This document shows positions 25,172 through 32,813 of a stretch of 64,000 bases of DNA, in pieces. Location: assembly GCF_001440545.1 (NCBI RefSeq), contig NZ_LKHP01000004.1, positions 172,769-236,768 of the forward strand, given 5' to 3'. The stretch comes from Caloramator mitchellensis (GTDB lineage: Bacteria; Bacillota; Clostridia; Clostridiales; Caloramatoraceae). Position numbers and translations under genes: made by a program. Numbering within the stretch: the first letter of the stretch is position 1; every line of letters starts with the position of its first letter. The notes under the pieces were generated by a model that had not been told where the DNA came from, did no database searches, and saw nothing but the letters and a program-made list of their open reading frames with translations.

Positions 25172-26470
25172 TTAGGACAAAATAAGTCCAAGCGATTTAT
25201 ATAAATCCAATCCTTTATCAATATACTTAATTGCAAGTTCCTTTTCATTTATTTTTAAATAGAATTTACCTAATAATGTATAAAAGTCCGCCAACTCTTT
25301 CTTGTGGTCTAATTTTTCAATATATTTTACAGCTGAAAGCAACACTTTTTCTAGATTTTTCATATCATTCAATCCATCATAAATTTTATACTGAAATTCA
25401 AAACACTTAATATGAACTTTTTCATCATCTCCATTTTCTTTCAAAATTTTATCTATCATTTCTAAAGCTTTATTGTAATCCTTTATCCTTATATAATTTT
25501 CACAAAACACAACAAGAGTATCTGCAATAGATTTGTTATCCTGTTCTAACTTTAATTTAACAGCTTTTTCTAGGTGTTCAAATGATTCTTCAATATTATC
25601 TGTTTGTGAATATAATATACCTAGATTTTTCTCAATTTCAGCAATTTCACTATTTGCCTCAATTAAACTAAAAATCTTTTGTGCTAGTTTAGCATATTTT
25701 AATGCTTCCACCAAATTGTTTTCATTTGCATATGAAATACTAAGAAGCATTAATGTTTCACCATATTTTCTCTTATCTTCGATTGTTGAAAGCTTGTCCT
25801 TTGTTAAATTCGCATAATTAACTGCTTGCTCCAAATTTCCTAATTTCATATAACAGTTTGCAATATTATAGAGTATTTGAGCTTTTAATAATTCATCGAC
25901 ATGGTTATAATCACTTAATATTGTATCTGCCTGCATAAAGTAATTTAGAGCAGTATTAGTATATCCCATCTCCAAACTAATGTTTCCTAGCATTATAAAA
26001 CTTCTAATAATATAATCAATGCAATCAGCTTTAAGAAAAAGACTATTAGCTGTAAGACAGTGTAATTGTGCCTTTTCCAATTGCCCTTTTTCAAAATATA
26101 TTCTTGCATATGAATACTCAAACTTCGCTCTAAAATATGTTAAATTATATTCCTGTGTATAAAAAATGCCCTTTTCAATCGCTTCTATAGCACGCAAAAA
26201 ATTACCTGCAGAAATTGCTGAATCGGTTAAATTAGAGTAAAATTCGCAAATTCTCGATGCCTGCTTTTCTTCACTTTCAAGAAAATATTCAATATCGGTT
26301 TCTAGTTTTTGGGCTAAATATTCTAAAAGGTCAATGCTAGGATTAGATTTGCCTGACTCAACTAAGCTGATTTGCCCAGGCGTAATTCTGTCTCCAGCAA
26401 GTTCCTTTAGAGTCATGTTTTTTTCTTTGCGTTTTAATTTAATCTTTTCCCCCAAAGTTAAAACTTCCAT
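25172..26470 (-). CDS. HTH (XRE) regulator with TPR repeats, paralog of the next gene
   Basis: The 432-residue protein has an N-terminal XRE helix-turn-helix (LGEKIKLKRKEKNMTLKEL, then GQISLVESGKSNPSIDLLEY) followed by about nine TPR-like repeats to the C-terminus. It shares its architecture and the linker TDIEYFLESE with the gene at 23886 (NIEYFIISEHD there), so the two arose by duplication. AAGGTGAT precedes the ATG at 26470. The pair probably forms an operon. Target genes and any signal peptide are unknown. Confidence 0.85.
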   Translation of the reverse strand: MEVLTLGEKIKLKRKEKNMTLKELAGDRITPGQISLVESGKSNPSIDLLEYLAQKLETDIEYFLESEEKQASRICEFYSNLTDSAISAGNFLRAIEAIEKGIFYTQEYNLTYFRAKFEYSYARIYFEKGQLEKAQLHCLTANSLFLKADCIDYIIRSFIMLGNISLEMGYTNTALNYFMQADTILSDYNHVDELLKAQILYNIANCYMKLGNLEQAVNYANLTKDKLSTIEDKRKYGETLMLLSISYANENNLVEALKYAKLAQKIFSLIEANSEIAEIEKNLGILYSQTDNIEESFEHLEKAVKLKLEQDNKSIADTLVVFCENYIRIKDYNKALEMIDKILKENGDDEKVHIKCFEFQYKIYDGLNDMKNLEKVLLSAVKYIEKLDHKKELADFYTLLGKFYLKINEKELAIKYIDKGLDLYKSLGLILS

Positions 26471-26551
26471 ATAAATCACCTTATAATATTTATTAAATAT
26501 TTTGAAATCTTAACATATTTATAATATTATACATTAAAAAGTTTATTAAGT

Positions 26552-26590
26552 AAAATAAAAAAATAGAAAAAGCAGGGAGTCCTGCTTTTT
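26552..26590 (-). terminator. Intrinsic terminator of the YtxH-like gene
   Basis: AAAAAGCAGG (26567-26576) pairs with CCTGCTTTTT (26581-26590) around a 4-nt loop. On the minus strand it continues with a long T-rich tract (CTATTTTTTTATTTT). It begins 2 bp after the stop codon. Confidence 0.9.
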
Positions 26591-26591
26591 C

Positions 26592-26756
26592 TTATCTCAT
26601 ATTTTGTCTTAACTCGTTAAGTAAATCTTCAACTCTCCTACTTGCTCTACTAATTCTTCTTCTGTTTCTATAATTCATTTGCGGCATCATCATCATGCCA
26701 GCTATGGTTCCTAGTATAGTTCCAGCTGCAAGTCCACTAAAAAATCTTCCTCTCAT
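26592..26756 (-). CDS. YtxH-like small membrane protein
   Basis: About 54 residues: a glycine-rich hydrophobic segment near residues 6-22 (FSGLAAGTILGTIAGMMMMP) followed by a very basic stretch (YRNRRRISRASRR) and a short amphipathic helix. The layout is that of YtxH-type general-stress proteins anchored in the membrane. GGGGTG lies 8 nt before the ATG at 26756. Function unknown. It is monocistronic with its own terminator. Confidence 0.65.
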   Translation of the reverse strand: MRGRFFSGLAAGTILGTIAGMMMMPQMNYRNRRRISRASRRVEDLLNELRQNMR

Positions 26757-26829
26757 TTTACACACCCCTTTCAAAAATTCTATTATTAGAGTGTGTAATT
26801 TATTAAATATTAAACATGTGAAAAATATT

Positions 26830-27747
26830 CTATTTTGTTATAATTTGTATAATTTTATAATCAGGATTTAATAAAATATATTTTTTATTATAAGTTTCAT
26901 TCTTTTTATTTATTCTTTTTTCATCTTTTATTTCAACATCCCAAGTCTCTAAAGTATCTATGTTTATCTGATTGTTATCATCAATATAGGCGTTTTTAAT
27001 CTCAAAACTATTGAGATTTTTCTTTACTTTAATATTCGATTCCTTATACCAGTTTATTTCATCTATTAATTCATTAAATATTCCTCTATCCTTATCAATT
27101 ATTTCTGTATCTTGGATTTTATAATTGTTAATGCTTTTTTGATAAAATTCATGGTATTTCCTTATTATATCTTTACAGTTCTCGATTGCAGCATCGTTAA
27201 GTTCAAGGTTTATTCTTAAGTTTTGTCCAGATAATATTTTTTCTGAAAAAGTTTTGCAATTTTCAAGAACGGCTTCTAAATTATATAATCCAAATGGGAT
27301 ATTTTGTATTTTTACTTCTCCCGAAGTGTTTATATATACCATATCTTCTAAGAATATTTTGGTATTTAAGGGGGCCGTAATAGAAAAGGGAGTAGAATAA
27401 TCATTAAAATCCCAATATACCTTATTATCATCTTTTCTTAAAATAATTATTTTTTCGTTACTATAAGTTTTCACAGTCAGAAATGCAAAATTATTCATCT
27501 CCTTTTTTTCTTTGATTTCAATCTTTCCATCAAAATTATACTTAAAGTATTCTTCAAATATTTTCTTGGAAAAACTTGGATATTTAATAAATGAGTATAA
27601 TTTGTCAATATCTTTATTTTTTAGATAATATTCAAAATCTCTATTAGCAAACATCTTCCCGCCTACTAAAATTATAGGAGTTAATATTATCATTAATATA
27701 AATAATATAAAATAAACTTCCCTATTAAACAACCTTTTAGATTTCAT
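26830..27747 (-). CDS. Membrane-anchored hypothetical protein, 305 aa
   Basis: One N-terminal membrane helix (residues 11-31: VYFILFILMIILTPIILVGG) with a long extracellular part. The start of the outer part (FEYYLKNKDIDKLYSFIKYP) and the C-terminal NTF2-like region recall the TcaA/YvbJ type of surface protein, but the usual N-terminal zinc ribbon is missing, so that link is tentative. GGGAGG precedes the ATG. It is a single gene flanked by the YtxH-like and flavoprotein genes. Confidence 0.6.
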   Translation of the reverse strand: MKSKRLFNREVYFILFILMIILTPIILVGGKMFANRDFEYYLKNKDIDKLYSFIKYPSFSKKIFEEYFKYNFDGKIEIKEKKEMNNFAFLTVKTYSNEKIIILRKDDNKVYWDFNDYSTPFSITAPLNTKIFLEDMVYINTSGEVKIQNIPFGLYNLEAVLENCKTFSEKILSGQNLRINLELNDAAIENCKDIIRKYHEFYQKSINNYKIQDTEIIDKDRGIFNELIDEINWYKESNIKVKKNLNSFEIKNAYIDDNNQINIDTLETWDVEIKDEKRINKKNETYNKKYILLNPDYKIIQIITK

Positions 27748-27808
27748 GGTTAACCTCCCATATATTTTTACATGTAATTATATCCACGAAATCCAAAAAA
27801 TATTCATA

Positions 27809-28351
27809 TTATACTCTAAGCGCCCTTTCGTATGCGGTTTCTAATATTGCTCCCTCTATATCATTTTCGTCTGTATTCAAACAATATATGACTTCATTCA
27901 AATCAGCATTACAGGAGAACAAAAAATATTTTGCAACTAATTCCATTGCATCAACCATTTTTTTGTTTTTTCTTCCTGCAGTAAAAATTAAAACACCTTT
28001 TCGTTTAACTTTATCTTCTATATTTAATACAAAGCGTCTGTTGTATAATGGCTGGCATCTGTCTATTAAAACCTTTAAGTAGGAAGTTACTGTCCCGAAA
28101 TAAACTGGGGAAGCTAAAACAATAATATCGGATTCATATATTTTAGTATAAATTTGTTCCATGTCATCCTTAAAGATACACCCTTTATTTTTTAAACAAA
28201 AATCACATGATTTACAATGAGATATATTAAGTTTAGTTACATCAATAAATTCAACTTGTATATTTCTTTCTTCTAAGCCTTTTTTAAAACTTTCTGTCAA
28301 TTTATATGTATTTCCCCTTCTTGGACTGCCAAATAAAACTAATGCCTTCAT
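27809..28351 (-). CDS. Iron-sulfur flavoprotein, NADPH-dependent FMN reductase type
   Basis: The 180-residue protein has a flavodoxin-like fold with the FMN phosphate loop FGSPRRGNTYK at residues 7-17, then the compact cysteine motif CKSCDFCLKNKGC (near 48-60) that binds a [4Fe-4S] cluster in this family. SPVYFGTVTSYLKVLIDR is the conserved flavin-binding segment. These proteins transfer electrons in anaerobes, some in oxidative stress defence. TGGAGG precedes the ATG at 28351; the longer frame to 28408 runs through an inverted repeat. The nearby flavodiiron gene fits an oxygen-stress theme. Confidence 0.9.
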   Translation of the reverse strand: MKALVLFGSPRRGNTYKLTESFKKGLEERNIQVEFIDVTKLNISHCKSCDFCLKNKGCIFKDDMEQIYTKIYESDIIVLASPVYFGTVTSYLKVLIDRCQPLYNRRFVLNIEDKVKRKGVLIFTAGRKNKKMVDAMELVAKYFLFSCNADLNEVIYCLNTDENDIEGAILETAYERALRV

Positions 28352-28381
28352 AAAATTCCTCCAAAATTCATTGAATCCCCA

Positions 28382-28455
28382 AAAGCCCCATGAAAGATTC
28401 CAATTCATTAATTCTTTTTACTATGTGGCACATCGGAATCTATTCATGGGGCTTT
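28382..28455. repeat. Long inverted repeat (about 20-bp arms) in the gap between two minus-strand genes
   Basis: AAAGCCCCATGAAAGATTCC (28382-28401) pairs with 28435-28455 across its full length apart from one unpaired base. The loop is about 33 nt. On the minus strand the arm ends in CTTTTGG, so the element could stop transcription from 28504, or it may fold the 5' leader of the flavoprotein gene. Confidence 0.7.
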
Positions 28456-28503
28456 AAATTAACTGCATCAGAGTAATTTGTTGCTTATCCTGAACTAAAT
28501 TTT

Positions 28504-28908
28504 TTATTGTTCTATTTCTTCTAAGATTTGCTCAATATCTACATCCTTCCCCTTCTTTGTGAGAACAAGTATACATTCGCACTGGTCATGGTAGTCTCTG
28601 TCCATTTCATAAAGGATAAATTCACCTTCTAAATCAAATTTTTCTCCTATTTCATCAACAATGTCTTTAATGTTATCCGCTGCCATATCTGTTAAATATG
28701 GAAGGAAACATTCTTCATACCATTCATCCTCTGTCTTTTCTTCTTCAGCATTGTCATTGGCAAATTGTCTTGCAGCATCAAGTTCAGTCTCATCGAAGGT
28801 ATAGAAAAAATTTAATACAATCACATCTTCATCATCGTATTCGATTTCATCTATTTCATCTAGACCTTCATTCTGTAAATTTTGAATTATCGTATTCTTG
28901 TCTAACAT
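28504..28908 (-). CDS. Acidic hypothetical protein, 134 aa
   Basis: Strongly acidic throughout (DEIDEIEYDDEDVIVLNF near the N-terminus, IEQILEEIEQ at the end), with an alternating beta and helix pattern and no membrane segment. Two cysteines lie in the C-terminal half (DQCECILVL). The ATG has GGAGTG upstream. No family recognised. It lies 125 bp before the flavodiiron gene end, in the same direction. Confidence 0.65.
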   Translation of the reverse strand: MLDKNTIIQNLQNEGLDEIDEIEYDDEDVIVLNFFYTFDETELDAARQFANDNAEEEKTEDEWYEECFLPYLTDMAADNIKDIVDEIGEKFDLEGEFILYEMDRDYHDQCECILVLTKKGKDVDIEQILEEIEQ

Positions 28909-29033
28909 ATCTTCACTCCTTTCGTTTATATATCTATATTATCTCATAAATGGCAATAAATAAACTTACTTTTAGTTAGAAATCATCCATTGTTCTCAGA
29001 ATCATTTCCTTTACAGATTATTATGCAATAATC

Positions 29034-30215
29034 TTAGCTTATTTCTTCACCGATTTGTCTTCCAAGCGCCCTTGCCTTTTCAAGGTCTTCTTCGCTTGGT
29101 TTGAAGCAAACTTTAAATCCTGGCTCCATAACATTGAATTTTAATCCTTTTAGTCTATCAGTTATAAGTTGAACTCCTTCACCACTCCATCCGAATGAGC
29201 CAAATGCCATTGCAATTTTCCCTCTGTTCGCTATAGGACTTACAAGAGAAAGGAAGTCCCATACAGGTTTTACTGCATCCTGGTTTATTGTAGGAGAACC
29301 CACTAATAGCGCTTTAGCTTGTTCTGCCTTGGCAACAAGTTCTTCTAAGTCAATTTCAGTGATGTCAACCACATCTACTTCACAATCTACATCCTTAAAT
29401 CCTTCACTAAATGCTTTTGCGATATCTCTTGTATATCCATAAGCAGAAACATAGGCAATCAAAGCATACTTGCTTTTTGGAATGTTTAATATCGGCTTAC
29501 TCCATTCATAATATAAATCCAAGTATTTTTTTAGGTCTCCCCTCAAAATCGGACCATGGCTTGTTCCAACTGTATCAAACTCAAGATTCTTAATCTTATC
29601 AAGAGCTGATAAAACATGTTTTTTAAATGGCCCCATAATAACATCATAATAATATTTGAATTCTTTAGAAAAATCTTCAACTTTATCGCTGAATATTTCA
29701 TCTTCTTCACAGTAATGACTACCTAAAAAGTCACATGTAAATATCATTTTATCATGTTCATCATAAGTAAAAATGGTATCTGGCCAATGTAAAAATGGAG
29801 CTGAAATAAATTTCAAAGTTCTCTTCCCAATGTTTAAATCTTCTTTAGCTTCAATTCCATTAAATTCTCCGTTTACTATATTTTTAATATTTAATAGAGC
29901 GGCTTTGGAACCAAACACCTTGATGCTTGGATATTCTTTTAAAATAGCCTTAATTGAACCGCTGTGGTCCGGTTCTGTGTGGTTGACTACAAGGTAATCA
30001 ATTTGCCTATCTCCAATCACAGACTTTATTCTTCTTAAAAAAGCATCAAAAAATCCATCTTTTACAGTATCAATAAGAGCAACCTTATCATCAACAATTA
30101 AATATGAATTATAAGTTGTTCCCTTTTCTGTTGTCATTATTATATCAAAAACTCTCAAATCAGGGTTTTTAACTCCAACCCAATAGACACCCTTCTTTAT
30201 TTCTATTGCTTCCAT
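29034..30215 (-). CDS. fprA: Flavodiiron protein (A-type flavoprotein, FprA)
   Basis: The 393-residue enzyme reduces oxygen to water or nitric oxide to nitrous oxide in anaerobes. The beta-lactamase-like domain carries the diiron ligands HTEPDH near residues 79-84, a His in APFLHWPDT, an Asp in FTCDFLGSHYC and a His in GTSHGPILRG. The C-terminal flavodoxin domain (about 250-393) has ALIAYVSAYGYTRDIAKAF for FMN phosphate binding and AFGSFGWSGEG. Length and order match clostridial FprA. AGGAGG-like TGGAGGTG precedes the ATG. Electron donors such as rubredoxin are not in the window. Confidence 0.96.
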   Translation of the reverse strand: MEAIEIKKGVYWVGVKNPDLRVFDIIMTTEKGTTYNSYLIVDDKVALIDTVKDGFFDAFLRRIKSVIGDRQIDYLVVNHTEPDHSGSIKAILKEYPSIKVFGSKAALLNIKNIVNGEFNGIEAKEDLNIGKRTLKFISAPFLHWPDTIFTYDEHDKMIFTCDFLGSHYCEEDEIFSDKVEDFSKEFKYYYDVIMGPFKKHVLSALDKIKNLEFDTVGTSHGPILRGDLKKYLDLYYEWSKPILNIPKSKYALIAYVSAYGYTRDIAKAFSEGFKDVDCEVDVVDITEIDLEELVAKAEQAKALLVGSPTINQDAVKPVWDFLSLVSPIANRGKIAMAFGSFGWSGEGVQLITDRLKGLKFNVMEPGFKVCFKPSEEDLEKARALGRQIGEEIS

Positions 30216-30310
30216 ATTAGCACCTCCATTTTTTATATTTATTATAATATAATTTTTCCATTTTTTGAAACATATAATTTACTAAAGTTTAATTTTGGGA
30301 GGGTATAACT

Positions 30311-31366
30311 TTGCATATATTGCTTTTTTCAATTCTATTAGGCATACTTACTCCATTAATTTTAGTAGCACCACCAAGCTATTATCCTTTATTATTTACA
30401 TTTCTAACAATTTCATTATTAATAATTATTTTCTCTAGAAAATATTTTACCATAAACTATAAAATATTGCTACTGGGTTTATTAAATTTTATTGTATTTT
30501 ATGCGTTATGTAGTTTTATAATATTTAATCAAAACAAAACTGATTATCCAAACTTTGGTAATGTTCAAGAGACTAAAAAGGCTGTTATCTTTTATAGTGA
30601 AGGTGAAATGGAAAAGTATTCACCCTTTTTTGCAGACTATTTTTTTAAAGATAAAAATATTTTATTAAAGCCGTTATATTGCTATAAAATTAAAAAAGAA
30701 TACAGCGTCTTTGAAGTAAATGAGAAAAATAAAGAATTGACTAAAATCGCTCAAGAACTTAAAAAAGCACTCCTAAATTACATGCCGTATTATTACTACA
30801 TTGCATTTGAAGGATATATTCCTAATATAAGGGATTCAATATTCTCTGCTGTTAAAGATGGGTGCAAAGAAATTTATATAATAAACTACACTTCTAAAGA
30901 AATTGAACTCAAAATTAACAAATATGTTGACTTAAACTTTTTAAGGGATAAAGGAATAAACATAAAAATAACCAAACCCATATATGAGTCTGATTTATTC
31001 ATTAATTACTTCGTAAATAAAATAAACAACCTACCAGTTAGATATCAGGGAATATTGATTTATGATAATGAAACAAAGACTTCATCAAGACTAAAGGAAA
31101 GGCTTGTAAAATATGGATATAAAGAAAGTGGTATAATTATTTCAAAAGATATTAAAGGTTCATTTGATTATTTTAAATCTCAAAACTTTAAAGATATACT
31201 CTTTCTCAATCTTACCCAAAGTAGCAGTGGCATTGAAGCAGAAAAAATCATAAACAATGAAGTTTCTAAATATACACAGGATTTCAGAGTTCATGGTATT
31301 AAATCATGGGGTTTTGATATAGAGCTTGTAAAGGCTTGTATAAAAGAATTCAAAGAAATTGAATAA
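30311..31366 (+). CDS. Membrane-anchored hypothetical protein, 351 aa
   Basis: Residues 1-75 hold three hydrophobic segments (ILLFSILLGILTPLILV, LLFTFLTISLLIIIF, ILLLGLLNFIVFYALCSF). About 275 residues of a soluble alternating alpha/beta domain follow (KKAVIFYSEGE, IYIINYTSKE, GILIYDNETKTSSR). The soluble part looks like a two-lobed Rossmann-type fold, possibly chelatase-like, but I cannot confirm it. The start is a TTG at 30311, 7 nt after GGGAGGG. It is divergent from fprA by 95 bp and ends in its own terminator. Confidence 0.6.
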   Translation: MHILLFSILLGILTPLILVAPPSYYPLLFTFLTISLLIIIFSRKYFTINYKILLLGLLNFIVFYALCSFIIFNQNKTDYPNFGNVQETKKAVIFYSEGEMEKYSPFFADYFFKDKNILLKPLYCYKIKKEYSVFEVNEKNKELTKIAQELKKALLNYMPYYYYIAFEGYIPNIRDSIFSAVKDGCKEIYIINYTSKEIELKINKYVDLNFLRDKGINIKITKPIYESDLFINYFVNKINNLPVRYQGILIYDNETKTSSRLKERLVKYGYKESGIIISKDIKGSFDYFKSQNFKDILFLNLTQSSSGIEAEKIINNEVSKYTQDFRVHGIKSWGFDIELVKACIKEFKEIE

Positions 31367-31385
31367 ATTAATATTGAATATTTTT

Positions 31386-31427
31386 AAGATGACTGTGCAA
31401 ATATTTTCTTCAAACAGTCATCTTTTG
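31386..31427. terminator. Bidirectional terminator
   Basis: AAGATGACTGT (31386-31396) pairs with ACAGTCATCTT (31414-31424), followed by TTTT on the + strand. The convergent ECF S-component gene ends at 31431. Confidence 0.85.
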
Positions 31428-31430
31428 ATA

Positions 31431-31943
31431 TCAATTTCTAATTTCAATAGCTTTAAAAAGTTTTGCTCTTTGATTTAAAGTTCTTGCAAAAACATAGGCA
31501 ATTATTGAGTCCACTGTGTGATGTAAAGCGGTGCCTATTCCTATCGAAGTAAATATAAAGGGGAGTGCAAATTTACCAAATGGAATAACAACAAGTGCCT
31601 CTAATAGTGCATGCACCGGAAGCAAAGCTGTTAATACAAATTTATAGCTTCTTCCTTTCTTAATCATGTAAGCTCCAAGAAAACCAATTATAATATGCAT
31701 AAATCCTCTTGAGCCTGCAATTGGACCTAACTTAAGTAAAAATCCAAGCCCTGATGCAAATCCAACCATCGCTCCTGTAAGGGGGCTAATAAGCATAGCA
31801 AGAAATGTTGGAACATGCGACATAATAGTAGCAGTAAATGGACCGACCTGGACCATTAATGCGCCACCAAAATACATCGGAATCATAAATGAAATTGCTG
31901 CTAATAATCCTGCTGTTGTAATTTCACTTGATTTTGTCATCAT
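31431..31943 (-). CDS. ECF transporter substrate-binding S component, NiaX-like
   Basis: The 170-residue membrane protein has about five or six helices and the usual S-component start (SEITTAGLLAAISFMIPMYFGG). VPTFLAMLISPLTGAMVGFASGLGF is a conserved face that docks on EcfT. It closely resembles the S components assigned to niacin (NiaX), though another vitamin is possible. It would use the EcfA1-A2-T module encoded at 43536-46017 in this window. GAGGAGG lies 6 nt before the ATG. A promoter with a palindrome in its spacer lies upstream at 32038-32066, which suggests repressor control. Confidence 0.82.
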   Translation of the reverse strand: MMTKSSEITTAGLLAAISFMIPMYFGGALMVQVGPFTATIMSHVPTFLAMLISPLTGAMVGFASGLGFLLKLGPIAGSRGFMHIIIGFLGAYMIKKGRSYKFVLTALLPVHALLEALVVIPFGKFALPFIFTSIGIGTALHHTVDSIIAYVFARTLNQRAKLFKAIEIRN

Positions 31944-32037
31944 TAAACCTCCTCATTTATTAGATTCAATTTATTGGGTAAAATTATAAGTTATTTATTA
32001 TCTAACTTTCAATGAAAATGCTTTAACACCTAATTCA

Positions 32038-32066
32038 ATTATATTGTATATACACCTGTAATGCAA
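32038..32066 (-). promoter_or_regulatory. Promoter of the ECF S gene with a palindromic operator
   Basis: Minus-strand TTGCAT (32066-32061), a 17-nt spacer and TATAAT (32043-32038). The spacer contains ACAGGTGTATATACA, whose core TGTATATACA (32045-32054) is a perfect palindrome. This placement suits a repressor such as a niacin-responsive NiaR, but the identity is a guess. Confidence 0.6.
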
Positions 32067-32068
32067 CA

Positions 32069-32114
32069 TTTTTACATTAACTAATATTGTAAAAATTGTT
32101 TGACGTGATAAAAT
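32069..32114 (+). promoter_or_regulatory. Promoter and inverted repeat upstream of the selenoprotein gene
   Basis: TTGTAA (32087-32092), a 16-nt spacer and TAAAAT (32109-32114) form a likely promoter. An inverted repeat TTTTTACA (32069-32076) and TGTAAAAA (32088-32095) overlaps the -35 box, as expected of an operator. Confidence 0.55.
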
Positions 32115-32142
32115 GTATATATAGAGGAAGGAGGTATCTTAT

Positions 32143-32442
32143 ATGAATGCAGCAATGAATGACAAGACCTATAACTATATAATTAAAAAAGGTGGAAAGC
32201 TTGAAATTAAAGTGATTAAAACCTCCTGCGGATGAGGTGGACCAACACAAAAAAGCCTCTGGATTGAGGCAAAAAAAGTAGTGCTAAATGAAGAAAAGTA
32301 TAACATTCATCAGTATAAAGATGTGCAAATATATATTCAAAAGGGAATTAATGTTCAGGACAACGTAGAAATTGAGCTTAAAGCTACACTACCGCTTCTT
32401 GGTTCATTTTTTAATTGCAAGGGTATAAGTATTGACAACTAA
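32143..32442 (+). CDS. Probable selenoprotein, HesB-like (CC/Se-motif type), with in-frame TGA as Sec at codon 31
   Basis: The ATG at 32143 has a strong AAGGAGGT site 7 nt upstream. The frame reads 30 codons to TGA (32233-32235) and then continues for 68 codons to TAA at 32440. The translation around the TGA is KTSCGUGGPTQKSLW, with U for the TGA. The rest keeps coding character (VVLNEEKYNIHQYKDVQIYI...ELKATLPLLG), and a Cys occurs near the end (FNCKGISID). A SECIS-like hairpin lies at 32255-32270. Size (99 aa) and the Cys-Gly-Sec-Gly-Gly core resemble HesB-like small selenoproteins of clostridia. A MoaD/ThiS-like gene follows 50 bp later. Function is unknown; a thiol/selenol redox or Fe-S/sulfur-transfer role is inferred. 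Confidence 0.82.
32233..32270 (+). promoter_or_regulatory. UGA codon with bacterial SECIS-like hairpin
   Basis: The TGA at 32233-32235 is followed, 19 nt on, by GCCTC (32255-32259), loop TGGATT with a GG pair, and GAGGC (32266-32270). The loop starts about 24 nt past the TGA, which is within the spacing known for bacterial SECIS elements bound by SelB. Confidence 0.7.
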
Positions 32443-32492
32443 TTTAAAAGAAATTAACATACTTAGTGATATTACTCTAAGGATGTGATAAT

Positions 32493-32723
32493 ATGAAGGT
32501 GACTGTTAAACTATTCGCTATGCTATCTAAATTCACAAAAAACAATGCAGTAATAGAGCTTGAAGTTGATGATAGCACTACAATTAAGGATATTTTAATA
32601 AAAATCGGTATTCCCGAAGATGAGGTATTCAATTGCACAATAAATGGGAAAAACTCAGAGCTTAATGAAACAATAAAAAACGGCGACACTGTAGGATTCT
32701 ATCCATACTTAGGAGGAGGCTAA
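32493..32723 (+). CDS. MoaD/ThiS-family sulfur carrier protein
   Basis: The 76-residue beta-grasp protein starts MKVTVKLFAMLSKFTKNN and ends VGFYPYLGGG. The C-terminal Gly-Gly is where such carriers are adenylated and thiocarboxylated. The LFA start is typical of MoaD of molybdopterin synthesis. Because a tungsten-pterin aldehyde oxidoreductase is encoded in this window, MoaD-type pterin sulfuration is a good guess, though a ThiS-like or other sulfur-transfer role cannot be excluded. AAGGATG precedes the ATG. It is 50 bp behind the selenoprotein gene with no terminator between them, so the two are likely co-transcribed. Confidence 0.88.
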   Translation: MKVTVKLFAMLSKFTKNNAVIELEVDDSTTIKDILIKIGIPEDEVFNCTINGKNSELNETIKNGDTVGFYPYLGGG

Positions 32724-32777
32724 TAGAATTATAGACTATCAATTTAGTAACTCTGCATATTTTGGATGACCTTTTTT

Positions 32778-32813
32778 AACCCCCATGAAATATTTCATGG
32801 GGGTTATTTTTTA
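32778..32813. terminator. Bidirectional terminator after the sulfur-carrier gene
   Basis: AACCCCCATGAAA (32778-32790) pairs with TTTCATGGGGGTT (32793-32805) across a 2-nt loop. A T run follows on the + strand. The convergent permease gene ends at 32811. Confidence 0.92.

Noticed and set aside
32233..32235. TGA in the gene at 32143 read as a pseudogene or sequencing error
   Set aside because: The frame is clean on both sides, the sequence context CG-Sec-GG is meaningful, and a SECIS-like hairpin has the right spacing, so recoding is more likely.
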